Shown here: positions 30,846 through 39,047 of the stretch, one piece after another
Layout: every line of letters starts with the position of its first letter
Position numbering within the stretch: position 1 is the first letter of the stretch
Source of the DNA: Burkholderiaceae bacterium
GTDB taxonomy: Bacteria > Pseudomonadota > Gammaproteobacteria > Burkholderiales > Burkholderiaceae_C
Length of the DNA: 64,000 nt
Assembly: GCA_024235995.1 (NCBI GenBank)
Contig: JACKLI010000001.1
Span: 3,224,001 to 3,288,000, forward strand
Direction: 5' to 3'
Position numbers and translations under genes: made by a program
The notes under the pieces: generated by a model
Seen by the model: the letters and a program-made list of their open reading frames with translations, nothing else
What the model was told of the DNA's origin: nothing
Databases searched by the model: none

Positions 30846-32432
30846 ATGCCCACCCTGGTTCGCAGCTCCCGCCCGCTGGCCCTGCACGACAGCGCCGCCA
30901 CCCGCCGCATCGAGCAGGCCGCCGCAGCCACCCTGCCCCCGCACACGCTGATGCAGCGCGCCGGCCTGGCCACCGCGCGCCTGGCCCTGGCGCTGGCGCC
31001 GCACGCGCGCCGCGTGTGGGTGGCCGCCGGCCCCGGCAACAACGGCGGCGACGGGCTGGAAGCGGCCATGCACCTGCACGCCTGGGGCCTGAGCCCCGTC
31101 GTCACCTGGCTGGGCACGCCCGACAAGGCCCCGCCCGACGCCCGCGCCTCGTGGCAGCGGGCCGTGCAGGCCGGCGTGCCTTTTGCCGACCACCCGCCGT
31201 CTGACCTGGGCCCGCAGGACCTGGCCATCGACGCCCTGCTGGGCATCGGCGCGGCCCGTCCGCCCGCCGGCCGCATGGCCGAGTGGCTGGCGCTGATGCA
31301 GGCCGGCGCGGCGCCCATCCTGGCGGTCGACCTGCCCACCGGCCTGGACGCCGACAGCGGCTGGCTGCAAGCCCCGAATACTATTGATTCGATAGCTGCT
31401 CACGCAGATTCAACGCGGGCCATCGGCCCATTTGATTCAAAACCCCCGCCGCCCCGGCGCCACACCCTGAGCCTGCTCACGCTCAAGCCCGGCCTGTTCA
31501 CCGCCCACGGGCGCGACGCCTGCGGCCAGATCTGGCTGGACGATCTGGACGTGCCTCCCGCCCTGCTGGATGCCGAGCCGCCCGCCGCCTGGCTCAACGC
31601 CGCCCCCGCCAGAGCGCCGCGCCCGCACGCCAGCCACAAGGGCAGCTTCGGCGACGTCGCCGTGGTGGGCGGCGAGGCCCTGGCCGCGCGCGGCATGGGC
31701 ATGACCGGCGCCGCGCTGCTGGCCGCCAGCGCCGCGCTGCACGGGGGCGCCGGCCGCGTGCTGCTCAGCCTGCTCGACGCCGGCGAGCTGACCTCCATCA
31801 CCAGCCAGCCCGAGCTGATGCTGCGCCGCTTCGAGCGGCTCGACCTACCCGCGCTCACCGTCGTGTGCGGCTGCGGCGGCGGCGACGCCGTGGCTGCCGT
31901 CCTGCCGTCCGTGCTGCACGGCGCCGCACGCCTGGTGCTGGACGCCGACGCGCTCAACGTCATCGCCGCCGACCCCGCCCTGCAAGCCGCCCTGCGCCAG
32001 CGCGCCGGCACCGGCCAGGCCACCGTGCTCACGCCCCACCCGCTGGAAGCCGCGCGCCTGCTGGGCACCACCTCGGCCCAGGTGCAGCAGGGCCGCCTGC
32101 GCGCCGCCGCCCAGCTGGCCCAGCGCTTTGCCTGCACCGTGGTGCTCAAGGGCTCCGGCACCGTCATCGCCACGCCCGGGCAGGCGCCCCGCATCAACCC
32201 CACCGGCAACGCCCGCCTGGCCACCGCCGGCACCGGCGACGTGCTGGCCGGCCTGGTCGGCGCCCGCCTGGCCGCCGGCCAGGCAGCGCCCCAGGCCGCG
32301 GGCGCGGCGGTTTATCTGCATGGGTGGGCCGCCGACCAGTGGCCGGCCGGCAGCACGCTCACCGCCAGCGCCCTGGCGCAGTGCGCGGGTGCCGCGCTGC
32401 CGCCAGCGGCCACGCCCATCGAAGCCTCTTGA
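30846..32432 (+). CDS. nnrD: Bifunctional NAD(P)H-hydrate epimerase / ADP-dependent NAD(P)H-hydrate dehydratase
   Basis: Repairs damaged NADHX and NADPHX. The 528-residue fusion has an N-terminal YjeF_N epimerase domain (about 1-180; AAGPGNNGGDGLEAAMHL, then AVDLPTGLDADSG). The C-terminal ribokinase-like dehydratase domain (about 255-520) has SHKGSFGDVAVVGGE, GSGTVIATPG, and NPTGNARLATAGTGDVLAG. The domains are joined by a dispersed repeat copy coding for TIDSIAAHADSTRAIGPFDS, which sits directly after the epimerase GLDADSG motif. Both catalytic halves look complete. Confidence 0.95.
   Translation: MPTLVRSSRPLALHDSAATRRIEQAAAATLPPHTLMQRAGLATARLALALAPHARRVWVAAGPGNNGGDGLEAAMHLHAWGLSPVVTWLGTPDKAPPDARASWQRAVQAGVPFADHPPSDLGPQDLAIDALLGIGAARPPAGRMAEWLALMQAGAAPILAVDLPTGLDADSGWLQAPNTIDSIAAHADSTRAIGPFDSKPPPPRRHTLSLLTLKPGLFTAHGRDACGQIWLDDLDVPPALLDAEPPAAWLNAAPARAPRPHASHKGSFGDVAVVGGEALAARGMGMTGAALLAASAALHGGAGRVLLSLLDAGELTSITSQPELMLRRFERLDLPALTVVCGCGGGDAVAAVLPSVLHGAARLVLDADALNVIAADPALQAALRQRAGTGQATVLTPHPLEAARLLGTTSAQVQQGRLRAAAQLAQRFACTVVLKGSGTVIATPGQAPRINPTGNARLATAGTGDVLAGLVGARLAAGQAAPQAAGAAVYLHGWAADQWPAGSTLTASALAQCAGAALPPAATPIEAS
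31377..31442 (+). repeat. Dispersed AT-rich repeat, copy G (inside nnrD)
   Basis: ATACTATTGATTCGATAGCT, then GCTCACGCAG, then GCGGGCCATCGGCCC. A very well-preserved copy, read through in frame between the two enzyme domains. Confidence 0.85.
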
Positions 32433-32479
32433 CCTCGGGGACTTTGGGCACGGGGGAATGGGACAATTTTCAGAAAACT

Positions 32480-32499
32480 ATGCCACTAAGTGGCATAAT
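32480..32499 (+). promoter_or_regulatory. Palindromic operator overlapping the -10 of the HigB/HigA-like pair
   Basis: ATGCCACT-A-AGTGGCAT is a perfect 17-bp palindrome (32480-32496). Its right arm overlaps CATAAT (32494-32499), a likely -10 element, 7 bp before the toxin ATG. This placement fits autorepression by the HTH antitoxin. Confidence 0.75.
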
Positions 32500-32506
32500 C
32501 CAATCG

Positions 32507-32878
32507 ATGACGCGAGTCTTCAAAACCCGCTACTTCCAGCGATGGATGCGCAAGACGGAAGTGACCGATGCCGCCTTGTGCAAGGCCGTCGAGGAGATGA
32601 CTGCCGGGCTGATCGATGCCGACCTCGGCGGCGGCGTGGTGAAGAAGCGCGTCGGATTGGCCGGGCGCGGCAAGCGTGGCGGCGCGAGAACGCTGGTCGC
32701 TACCAACAAGGGCAGCCACTGGTTCTTCGTGTTCGGCTTCGAGAAGAACGAACGGGCGAACGTCCGTGCCGAAGAACTCGAAGCGTTGCAGGCCGTCGCC
32801 GCCGACCTGCTGGCCCGCACCGGTCAGCAACTGGACGAAGCCGTTACCGACGGCACTTTGCAGGAGATCTGCCAATGA
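32507..32878 (+). CDS. RelE-like toxin (HigB-2 type)
   Basis: A 123-residue toxin of the RelE-like HigB-2 subfamily (COG4737). Typical features are the N-terminal FKTRYFQRWMRK, a central LGGGVVKKRVGLAGRGKRGG with basic residues, and WFFVFGFEKNERANV. It probably cleaves mRNA in a translation-dependent way. I chose ATG at 32507; the long open frame upstream is the shadow of nnrD. It overlaps the antitoxin start by 4 bp (ATGA), giving coupled translation in the toxin-first order of hig systems. Confidence 0.87.
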   Translation: MTRVFKTRYFQRWMRKTEVTDAALCKAVEEMTAGLIDADLGGGVVKKRVGLAGRGKRGGARTLVATNKGSHWFFVFGFEKNERANVRAEELEALQAVAADLLARTGQQLDEAVTDGTLQEICQ

Positions 32879-33198
32879 CCACCAAGACCAAAACCAGGAA
32901 CCGCATCCTCGAAGCCGTCCATGAGACGGCCGCCGATCTGCACCGCCTGGGCTTCATCGACAAACGCAAGATGCGCAAGTACGACGCGCTGTGCCTCGAT
33001 CCGGTGCAGGACTACGACGCCGAAAAGGTCAAGGCGCTGCGCGAACGCTTGCACCTGAGTCAGGCCGTGCTGGCCAGCGTGCTCAACACCAGCCTATCCA
33101 CCGTCCGCAAATGGGAGGTGGGCGACAAGCGCCCCAGCGGCCCGTCGCAGAAGCTGCTGGACATCATCGAGCGCAAGGGACTGGAAGCGGTGCTGTGA
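32875..33198 (+). CDS. HigA-type antitoxin with XRE helix-turn-helix
   Basis: A 107-residue antitoxin. The C-terminal half holds a clear XRE-family helix-turn-helix (RERLHLSQAVLASVLNTSLS then TVRKWEVGDKRPSGPSQKLL). The N-terminal 40 residues are charged and likely bind the toxin. It should repress the operon through the 17-bp palindrome upstream. The ATG overlaps the toxin stop. After the stop (33199-33331) I see no gene and no strong terminator. Confidence 0.88.
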   Translation: MTTKTKTRNRILEAVHETAADLHRLGFIDKRKMRKYDALCLDPVQDYDAEKVKALRERLHLSQAVLASVLNTSLSTVRKWEVGDKRPSGPSQKLLDIIERKGLEAVL

Positions 33199-33331
33199 AT
33201 TCGATCCCCCCGCAGCGGGGTCGAACCACAGAACATGGAGGACCGAAGCCGTGCGGCAAGCCAGCCGACCGCCACAGGGAAATCGGGCGCAAATCAAAAT
33301 TAAATTGGCGACAAACAGCTCCCCCGCCCAC

Positions 33332-33781
33332 TCACACGACTTCGTGTTGCTCAACTTCCCAGCCAAGGCAGGCCAGAGCGACCGTGCGAGGCACCGGTTT
33401 TTGGCCGCTGCGATAGTAGGCCAGCATGCGCCGAGACAGCCCCAACGCCTGGGCCGCGTCGTCCAGAGTCAGTTGGTGGCGCGCCATCCAGTTGTAGATC
33501 AGTTCATGCGAATAACCACCGGCCTGCTCGATGGCGCGCGCCCGCAGGTTGTCGGCAGCCAGCTCCAGCAGGTCGCTGCCCTCCCAAGCCACGGCATGAC
33601 CATGGTCCACCAGGTGCGCGCTGGCAAAAGTGGCCGGCTCGCGCAGCGGCGCCAGCACCTTGTGTGCGCGAATGATCGGCGCCAGGTCAACGCTCAGACA
33701 TGCACCATCGGCGTAGACCAGTTCCAGGATGGCCGGCGCCACGGCACGCACGCTCGTCAGAACAAAATGTTTGGCTTTCAT
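33332..33781 (-). CDS. DUF2442 domain protein with C-terminal helix-turn-helix
   Basis: A 149-residue protein. The N-terminal ~75 residues (KHFVLTSVRAVAPAILELVY, DLAPIIRAHKVLAPL) fit the DUF2442 domain, and the C-terminal part (LTLDDAAQALGLSRRMLAYY then RSGQKPVP) is a helix-turn-helix. Such proteins are usually encoded next to a DUF4160 gene. Here the ATG overlaps the DUF4160 stop by 4 bp. The arrangement resembles a toxin-antitoxin pair with a self-regulating DNA-binding partner, but no activity has been shown that I can name. Confidence 0.78.
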   Translation of the reverse strand: MKAKHFVLTSVRAVAPAILELVYADGACLSVDLAPIIRAHKVLAPLREPATFASAHLVDHGHAVAWEGSDLLELAADNLRARAIEQAGGYSHELIYNWMARHQLTLDDAAQALGLSRRMLAYYRSGQKPVPRTVALACLGWEVEQHEVV

Positions 33782-34008
33782 GGATTGAGTTCCTTCCACA
33801 AAATTTGCAGTTGCGTTCGATGACCTGCCGCCCACGCCAACGCTTCGGCTTGAGCACGTGCACCCGCATGGCCGGCCAGCATTTGCAGACTGGCAAGCTC
33901 CACCAGCGCCTCGCGTCCGTCGTTGGCCAACACGTGAAAATGCGGTGGCAGGTGGTCAGCCGCGTACATGGCGATCTTGCAGCTGTGCAGGCGTGCGACG
34001 GTCGGCAT
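33778..34008 (-). CDS. DUF4160 domain protein
   Basis: A 76-residue protein with the DUF4160 pattern: PTVARLHSCKIAMYAADHLPP followed by HFHVLANDGREALVEL. Function is unknown. The PPHFHV motif carries paired histidines that may bind metal or act in catalysis. I chose ATG at 34008 because the family starts with PTV; an in-frame ATG at 34035 would add nine residues. It is tightly coupled to the downstream DUF2442-HTH gene. Confidence 0.78.
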   Translation of the reverse strand: MPTVARLHSCKIAMYAADHLPPHFHVLANDGREALVELASLQMLAGHAGARAQAEALAWAAGHRTQLQILWKELNP

Positions 34009-34211
34009 GACTCGATCATAGTGCAACCATTGCACCGATAACCATCTGGATCAACCATTTTGGTTCCATGTGCGCGACATTCGTCACCGGCCGCGCCGCA
34101 GGCCAGTCGACCACCACTACGCTGGCACTACCGGCGCCGTGCGGTTATCGTGACAAACTTGACCTCGTCAAGAACCCTCGATGCGGGCACGTCCTGCCTC
34201 CGAAATTGCCC

Positions 34212-36542
34212 ATGACCGACGATCCCGACACCATCCGCATCGACCGCAGCAACCACCCCGCCGGCGGCTGGGGCGCGGTCAAGAGCACCTTCAAGGTGTT
34301 TCGCCTGCAGGAGATCGCCGGCAAGGTCGGCGCCGGCCTGCTGCGCACCAACCAGCCCGGCGCCTTCGACTGCCCGGGCTGCGCGTTTCCGGACAAGCCC
34401 GGCGGCGCCGTGGTGGACACTTGCGAGCAGGGCCAGAAGGCGGTGGCCTGGGAGATGACGCGCAAGGCGCCGGGGCCGGACTTTTTTGCCGGGCATTCGC
34501 TGGAGCAGCTGCGCGCGCTCAGCGACCACGAGCTGGAGTCGCAGGGGCGGCTGACGGCGCCCCTGCTGTACACGGCCGAGAGCGGCCACTACACGCCCAT
34601 CGGCTGGGACCAGGTGTTCGAGATCGTCGGCCGCGAGATGGGCGCGCTGGGGCCCGGGCAGGCGGCGTTCTATGCCTCGGGACGCAGCAGCAACGAGGCG
34701 GCTTTTTTGTGGCAGCTGGTGGCGCGCGCCTGGGGCTGCTCCAACCTGCCGGACTCGTCCAACTTCTGCCACGAGCCCTCGGGCTACGCGCTCAAGGCCG
34801 CCATCGGCGTGGGCAAGGGCACCTGCCAGCTGGATGACTTCGAGCGCGCGGACCTGATCCTGGTGATCGGCCAGAACCCGGCCACCAACCACCCGCGCAT
34901 GATGGCCGCGCTGCACGACGCGGCGCGGCGCGGCGCCAAGGTGGTGGCCATCAACCCGCTGCGCGAGCGCGGCTTCACCAACTTCTCCGACCCCAAGGCG
35001 GTGGGCGAGATGCTGACCGGCCGCGGCATCGCGGTGGCGCACCGCATCGTCCAGGTGCGCATCGGCGGCGACCTGGCGCTGTTCAAGGGCGTGATGAAGC
35101 GCCTGCTGGAGCAGGACGAGCAGGCGCGCGGGCGCGGCGCGGCGCGCCTGATCGACGAGGCCTTCATCGCCCAGCACACCACCGGCTTCGAGGCCATGGC
35201 GGCCGACCTGGCCGCCGAGCCGTGGGACCTGCTGGTGGCCGAGTCGGGCGTGCGGCGCGAGCAGATCGACGAGCTGGCGCAGCTGTACGCCGAGGCGCCC
35301 GCCACCATGGCCACCTGGTGCATGGGCCTGACGCACCACGAGCACAGCGTGGCCACCATCCAGACGCTGGCCAACCTGCTGCTGCTGCGCGGCAACATCG
35401 GCCGCCCCGGCGCCGGCGCCATGCCGGTGCGCGGCCACAGCAACGTGCAGGGCGACCGCACCATGGGCGCCACCTCGACCATGCCGGCGCGCTGGCTGGA
35501 CAACCTGATGGCCGAGTTCCCGCAGGCCGCCATCACCCGCCAAGCGGGCCTGGACGCCGCCGGCGTGACCGAGCGCCTGCTGCGCGGCGACATGGGCGCG
35601 CTGCTCAGCCTGGGCGGCAACTTCGCCGTCGCCGGGCCCGACTCCACCCGCGTGCTGGCGGCGCTGTCGGGCTGCCGCTTCACGCTGCACATCGCCACCA
35701 AGCTCAACCGCACGCACTGCCACCCCGGGCAGGTCGGCCTGCTGCTGCCCACGCTGGGGCGCACCGACCTGGACCTGCAGCAGGGCCGCCCGCAGGTGGT
35801 GAGCGTGGAAGACTCCACCAGCACCGTGCGCAGCTCGCGCGGCATCCAGGCGCCGCTGGCCGCCACCATGATGAGCGAGCCGGCCATCGTCTGCGGCCTG
35901 GGCCGGGTGCTGGTGCCCGCCGGCGGCATCGACTGGGCGGCGATGGCCGGCGACTACGGCCTGATCCGCGAGCACATCGAGCGCGTGCAGCGCGGCATCA
36001 ACGACGACTTCGCCGACTTCAACCGCAAGCTGGCCGAGCGCGGCCGCCTGACGCTGACCAACAGCGCCCGCGAGCGCCAGTGGAAGACCGCCAGCGGCAA
36101 GGCCGAGTTCAACGTGCACCCGGTGCCCACGGCCGGCCCCGTGGCGCGCGCGCGCCAGCGCCACGGCAACGCCGTGCTGGCGCTGATGACGGTGCGCTCG
36201 CACGACCAGTTCAACACCACCGTCTACGGCCCCGACGACCGCTACCGCGGCGTGTTCGGCGGCCGGCGCGTGGTGTTCATGAGCGCGGCCGACCTGCAGG
36301 CGCGCGGCCTGCGCGACGGCCAGTTGGTGGACCTGCACGGCTGCGGCGACGAGGACGAGCACGCGCGCGTCGTGCGCGGCTTCAAGGCGGTGCGCTACGA
36401 CATCCCCGCCGGCTGCGCGGCGGCGTACTTTCCGGAGGCCACGCCGCTGCTGGCGGCCAGCAACCTGTCCCTGCACACGCGCACGCCGGCGTACAAGGAC
36501 ATTCCGGTGCTGGTGCGGGCGGCGGCGCAGGACGCGGCCTGA
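34212..36542 (+). CDS. FdhF/YdeP-family molybdopterin oxidoreductase
   Basis: A 776-residue molybdopterin-guanine-dinucleotide enzyme like E. coli YdeP, a formate-dehydrogenase-alpha relative whose substrate is not established. Visible blocks are GGWGAVKSTFKVFRLQEIAG, CPGCAFPDKPGG and DTCEQGQKAVAWE near the N-terminus, FYASGRSSNEAAFLWQL, LILVIGQNPATNHPRMM, the MGLTHHEHSV block, and the C-terminal molybdopterin-binding domain (RSHDQFNTTVYG). I chose ATG at 34212; the frame is open upstream to 34068. No accessory FdhD-like gene lies nearby. The next gene encodes a DUF2269 membrane protein. Confidence 0.9.
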   Translation: MTDDPDTIRIDRSNHPAGGWGAVKSTFKVFRLQEIAGKVGAGLLRTNQPGAFDCPGCAFPDKPGGAVVDTCEQGQKAVAWEMTRKAPGPDFFAGHSLEQLRALSDHELESQGRLTAPLLYTAESGHYTPIGWDQVFEIVGREMGALGPGQAAFYASGRSSNEAAFLWQLVARAWGCSNLPDSSNFCHEPSGYALKAAIGVGKGTCQLDDFERADLILVIGQNPATNHPRMMAALHDAARRGAKVVAINPLRERGFTNFSDPKAVGEMLTGRGIAVAHRIVQVRIGGDLALFKGVMKRLLEQDEQARGRGAARLIDEAFIAQHTTGFEAMAADLAAEPWDLLVAESGVRREQIDELAQLYAEAPATMATWCMGLTHHEHSVATIQTLANLLLLRGNIGRPGAGAMPVRGHSNVQGDRTMGATSTMPARWLDNLMAEFPQAAITRQAGLDAAGVTERLLRGDMGALLSLGGNFAVAGPDSTRVLAALSGCRFTLHIATKLNRTHCHPGQVGLLLPTLGRTDLDLQQGRPQVVSVEDSTSTVRSSRGIQAPLAATMMSEPAIVCGLGRVLVPAGGIDWAAMAGDYGLIREHIERVQRGINDDFADFNRKLAERGRLTLTNSARERQWKTASGKAEFNVHPVPTAGPVARARQRHGNAVLALMTVRSHDQFNTTVYGPDDRYRGVFGGRRVVFMSAADLQARGLRDGQLVDLHGCGDEDEHARVVRGFKAVRYDIPAGCAAAYFPEATPLLAASNLSLHTRTPAYKDIPVLVRAAAQDAA

Positions 36543-36615
36543 GGCACCTCGGCGCACGGCGGCGGCAAGCGGCGTACCATGGCCTTCGCCCCGGTCATCG
36601 CCTGCGAGGCGCACC

Positions 36616-37197
36616 ATGGCCACCGCCGCTGCCACCGCCGTCCAACCCGTCCCGCTGATCCGCCTGCGCTACCTGTGGTACGTGGCCGCCGCGCTGGCCG
36701 TCATGGTGGCGGCCATCGAGATCGGCAACCTGTGGTTCCTCAACTGGGTGCACGTGATGAGCGGCGTGCTGTGGACGGGCATCGACCTGTTCATGGGCTT
36801 CGTCATCGGGCCGATCCTGCGGCGCGTGGACGTGCCGGTGCGCAAGGCCATCCTGACGCGGCTGACGCCGGTGACGCTGTTTCTGCTGCCCACGCTGTCC
36901 ATCGTCACCGGCACGGCGGGCTGGTTCCTGGCCGTGGACCTGGGCCTGACGCGCCTGCCCTGGCCGCAGTTCGGCTGGATCGCCGCGGCCCTGGTGCTGG
37001 TGACGCTGATGACGATCCAGGGCATCGGCTACCTGCTGCCCACCAGCCTGCGCATCTGCCTGGAGCTGCAAAAGCAGCAGCCCGACGGCGCCTGGATCGG
37101 CCGCACCATGAGCCGCTTCTACTACGTCGTCGCCAGCCAGGGCGCGATGCAGGTGGCCATCATCGTGGTGATGGCGCGGCTCGTCACGGGTGTCTGA
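36616..37197 (+). CDS. DUF2269-type integral membrane protein
   Basis: A 193-residue inner-membrane protein with about five hydrophobic helices (about 20-40, 42-70, 88-112, 122-145, 170-190). It has WFLNWVHVMSGVLWTGIDLFM, a His-containing helix typical of DUF2269 and similar haem- or copper-associated membrane proteins. Function is unknown. It lies 73 bp after the YdeP-type oxidoreductase and could serve it as a membrane partner, though this is only inferred from adjacency. The tRNA pair follows. Confidence 0.75.
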   Translation: MATAAATAVQPVPLIRLRYLWYVAAALAVMVAAIEIGNLWFLNWVHVMSGVLWTGIDLFMGFVIGPILRRVDVPVRKAILTRLTPVTLFLLPTLSIVTGTAGWFLAVDLGLTRLPWPQFGWIAAALVLVTLMTIQGIGYLLPTSLRICLELQKQQPDGAWIGRTMSRFYYVVASQGAMQVAIIVVMARLVTGV

Positions 37198-37256
37198 GAG
37201 TTCCCATGATCGCCACGCCAACGAGGCCCGGCGCCTGCATCGCCGGCACCGCACGG

Positions 37257-37262
37257 TAGAAT
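37257..37262 (+). promoter_or_regulatory. Probable -10 element of the tRNA pair
   Basis: TAGAAT ends 11 bp before the first base of tRNA-Pro. No strong -35 hexamer is visible at the expected distance. Confidence 0.45.
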
Positions 37263-37273
37263 GCGCCCCTTGT

Positions 37274-37350
37274 CGGAGCGTAGCGCAGCCTGGTAGCGCA
37301 TCTGCTTTGGGAGCAGAGGGTCGCGAGTTCGAATCCCGCCGCTCCGACCA
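37274..37350 (+). tRNA. tRNA-Pro (anticodon TGG)
   Basis: A 77-nt cloverleaf. The acceptor stem CGGAGCG pairs with CGCTCCG, the anticodon stem TCTGC / GCAGA encloses the loop TTTGGGA with anticodon TGG, the T-arm contains GTTCGAATC, and the 3' CCA is encoded. Confidence 0.97.
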
Positions 37351-37359
37351 TCGAACGCA

Positions 37360-37391
37360 CAGGCCCGCACCCGCCGGGCCTGTTTTCGTTT
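37360..37391 (+). terminator. Rho-independent terminator between the two tRNAs
   Basis: CAGGCCCG / CGGGCCTG, an 8-bp stem with a 7-nt loop (37360-37382), is followed by TTTTCGTTTT. It separates tRNA-Pro from tRNA-Arg. The latter must therefore rely on read-through or on a promoter within the 44-bp gap. Confidence 0.8.
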
Positions 37392-37394
37392 TCA

Positions 37395-37471
37395 CTGCCC
37401 GTAGCTCAACTGGATAGAGCAGCTGCCTTCTAAGCAGCAGGTCGGGGGTTCGAGTCCCTCCGGGCAGGCCA
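37395..37471 (+). tRNA. tRNA-Arg (anticodon TCT)
   Basis: A 77-nt cloverleaf. The acceptor CTGCCCG pairs with CGGGCAG, the D-arm is GCTCAACTGGATAGAGC, the anticodon stem GCTGC / GCAGC encloses CTTCTAA with anticodon TCT, the T-loop is TTCGAGT, and CCA is encoded. Its 3' end is the integration site of the mobile island that follows; the gene itself remains intact. Confidence 0.97.
37447..37471 (+). other. Left attachment site (attL) in tRNA-Arg
   Basis: The last 25 bp of tRNA-Arg recur at 58368-58392 with 22 matches. The final 15 bases (CCTCCGGGCAGGCCA) are identical. The integrase gene starts about 316 bp to the right. Confidence 0.9.
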
Positions 37472-37787
37472 AATTCCCACATCACCAGACTTCAGGCCAT
37501 CTCAAAGCCCGCATGATCACTGGATTTGCGGGTTCTTTGTTGCATCACACCCTGTCAAAGCCTATCATCACATACCAACAGTTCGTTGGTATTTTTGTTG
37601 GTAGTTCGGATTGCCAGCAGGGCATATACCAACAAATGACGGCGATGGCCCTGGCGAGCACCGCGCGCCACGCGCATCGAACACGCGGCCAAGACGAACC
37701 GCGGGAGGGCGACCAAAACGTCTTCGTGCCGGGCTCGTGTTGGTATTTCGGGCCACCGGTGGGACAGATACCAACAGGGGATGGAAC
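37472..37787 (+). repeat. Gene-free left end of the island with arm-type repeats
   Basis: This 316-bp stretch has no convincing gene. It holds six copies of TACCAACA or its complement core GTTGGTA, at 37573-37580, 37585-37591, 37597-37603, 37627-37634, 37739-37745 and 37769-37776. A 19-bp block at 37585-37603 is repeated exactly at 58297-58315 near the right end. These look like integrase arm-binding sites. The integrase start lies just past the last copy, so the integrase may also regulate itself here. Confidence 0.75.
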
Positions 37788-39032
37788 ATGGCGCTGACGG
37801 ACACCTTCGTGCGACAGGTCAAGCACAGCGGCCGCGCGGCCGGTGACAAGCATGCGGACGGCGGCGGCCTGTACCTGCATGTGTTGGCGGCCGGCAAGTA
37901 TTGGCGGCTGGCGTATCGCTTCGACGGCAAGCAAAAGGTGCTGTCGCTGGGCGTCTATCCCATCGTGACCCTGGCTGCGGCACGGCGCAAGCGCGACGAA
38001 GCCAAGCACCTGTTGGAAGCCGGCACCGACCCCGGCCTGGCCAAGCGCATTGCCAAGGTCACGGCGCGCGCGTGCGCCAGCAACACCTTCGAGGCCGTGG
38101 CCACCGAATACCACGCCAGCAAGTCGCCGGCGTGGTCACCCGCGTACGCCGAACGCTGGCTGCGGCTGCTGCGCAAAGACCTTTTCCCCTACATCGGTGC
38201 CATCCCGTTGGCCGACATCACCGCGCCAATGGTGCTGGACGCGCTGCGCAAGGCGGAAAAGCGCGGCGTGCTGGAAGTGGCCCACACCCTGCGTCAAAGC
38301 GCCGGCCAGGTCTTTCGCTACGGCGTGCAGACCGGCCGCTGTGCCCACAACCCGGTCACCGACCTGCACGGCGCCCTGACACCGGCCGTGGTCAAGCACA
38401 TGGCCGCCGTGCTGGAGCCCGCCAAGGCGGGCGAACTGCTGCGCGCCATCGACGGCTACACCGGCCAGCCCATGACCCGCGCCGCATTGCTGCTGTCCGC
38501 CCTGCTGTTTCTGCGCCCCGGCAATATCCGCGCCATGGAATGGTCGTGGCTGAACCTGGACGACGGCGTGCTGACCATCCCCGCCGAATCCATGAAGCGC
38601 CGTCTGCACGAAAAGATCAACGGCCGTCCGCACTTCGTCCCGCTGGCGCCACAGGCCGTCCAGGTGCTGCGCGCGCTGCAACCGCTGACCGGTCATGGCC
38701 GCTACGTCTTCCCCAGCCTGCGCACCGGCGAGCGGCCGATGAGCGAGAACACCGTCAACGCGGCGATGCGACGGCTGGGCTTCAGCGGCGAGGAGATGAC
38801 CGCCCACGGCTTTCGAGCCATGGCGCGCACCCTGATGGTGGAGAACATTCCCGGCATCCACCCGGATGTGATTGAGGCCCAGCTCGCCCATGGCAAGAGC
38901 GGCCCGCTGGGCGCCGCCTACGACCGCGCCGAATTCATGCAGCAGCGCCGGCAGATGATGGTGACCTGGGCCGGCTACCTGGACAAACTGCGCAGTGGCG
39001 CCGACGTGATTTCCCTATCAAGGATGGCGTGA
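37788..39032 (+). CDS. int: Tyrosine-type site-specific integrase (P4-like)
   Basis: Catalyses integration and excision of the island at tRNA-Arg. The 414-residue protein has an N-terminal arm-binding domain of the DUF4102 type (ADGGGLYLHVLAAGKYWRLAY; FDGKQKVLSLGVYP), a central core-binding domain (about 100-190), and a C-terminal catalytic domain. That domain has the Arg in LLFLRPGNIRAMEW, HGFRAMARTL, the EAQLAHG box, and the nucleophile Tyr in GAAYDRAEF. I chose ATG at 37788; an in-frame longer start would cross the arm repeats. All catalytic residues appear intact. Confidence 0.95.
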   Translation: MALTDTFVRQVKHSGRAAGDKHADGGGLYLHVLAAGKYWRLAYRFDGKQKVLSLGVYPIVTLAAARRKRDEAKHLLEAGTDPGLAKRIAKVTARACASNTFEAVATEYHASKSPAWSPAYAERWLRLLRKDLFPYIGAIPLADITAPMVLDALRKAEKRGVLEVAHTLRQSAGQVFRYGVQTGRCAHNPVTDLHGALTPAVVKHMAAVLEPAKAGELLRAIDGYTGQPMTRAALLLSALLFLRPGNIRAMEWSWLNLDDGVLTIPAESMKRRLHEKINGRPHFVPLAPQAVQVLRALQPLTGHGRYVFPSLRTGERPMSENTVNAAMRRLGFSGEEMTAHGFRAMARTLMVENIPGIHPDVIEAQLAHGKSGPLGAAYDRAEFMQQRRQMMVTWAGYLDKLRSGADVISLSRMA

Positions 39033-39047
39033 GCATCGAGTGCCACA

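Noticed and set aside
37274..37350. tRNA-Pro as the integration target
   Set aside because: Its 3' end is not repeated elsewhere in the window, while that of tRNA-Arg is repeated at 58378-58392.
37573..37776. TACCAACA repeats as a CRISPR array or plasmid iterons
   Set aside because: The units are only 7-8 bp, irregularly spaced and in both orientations, and recur at the other island end next to the att site.
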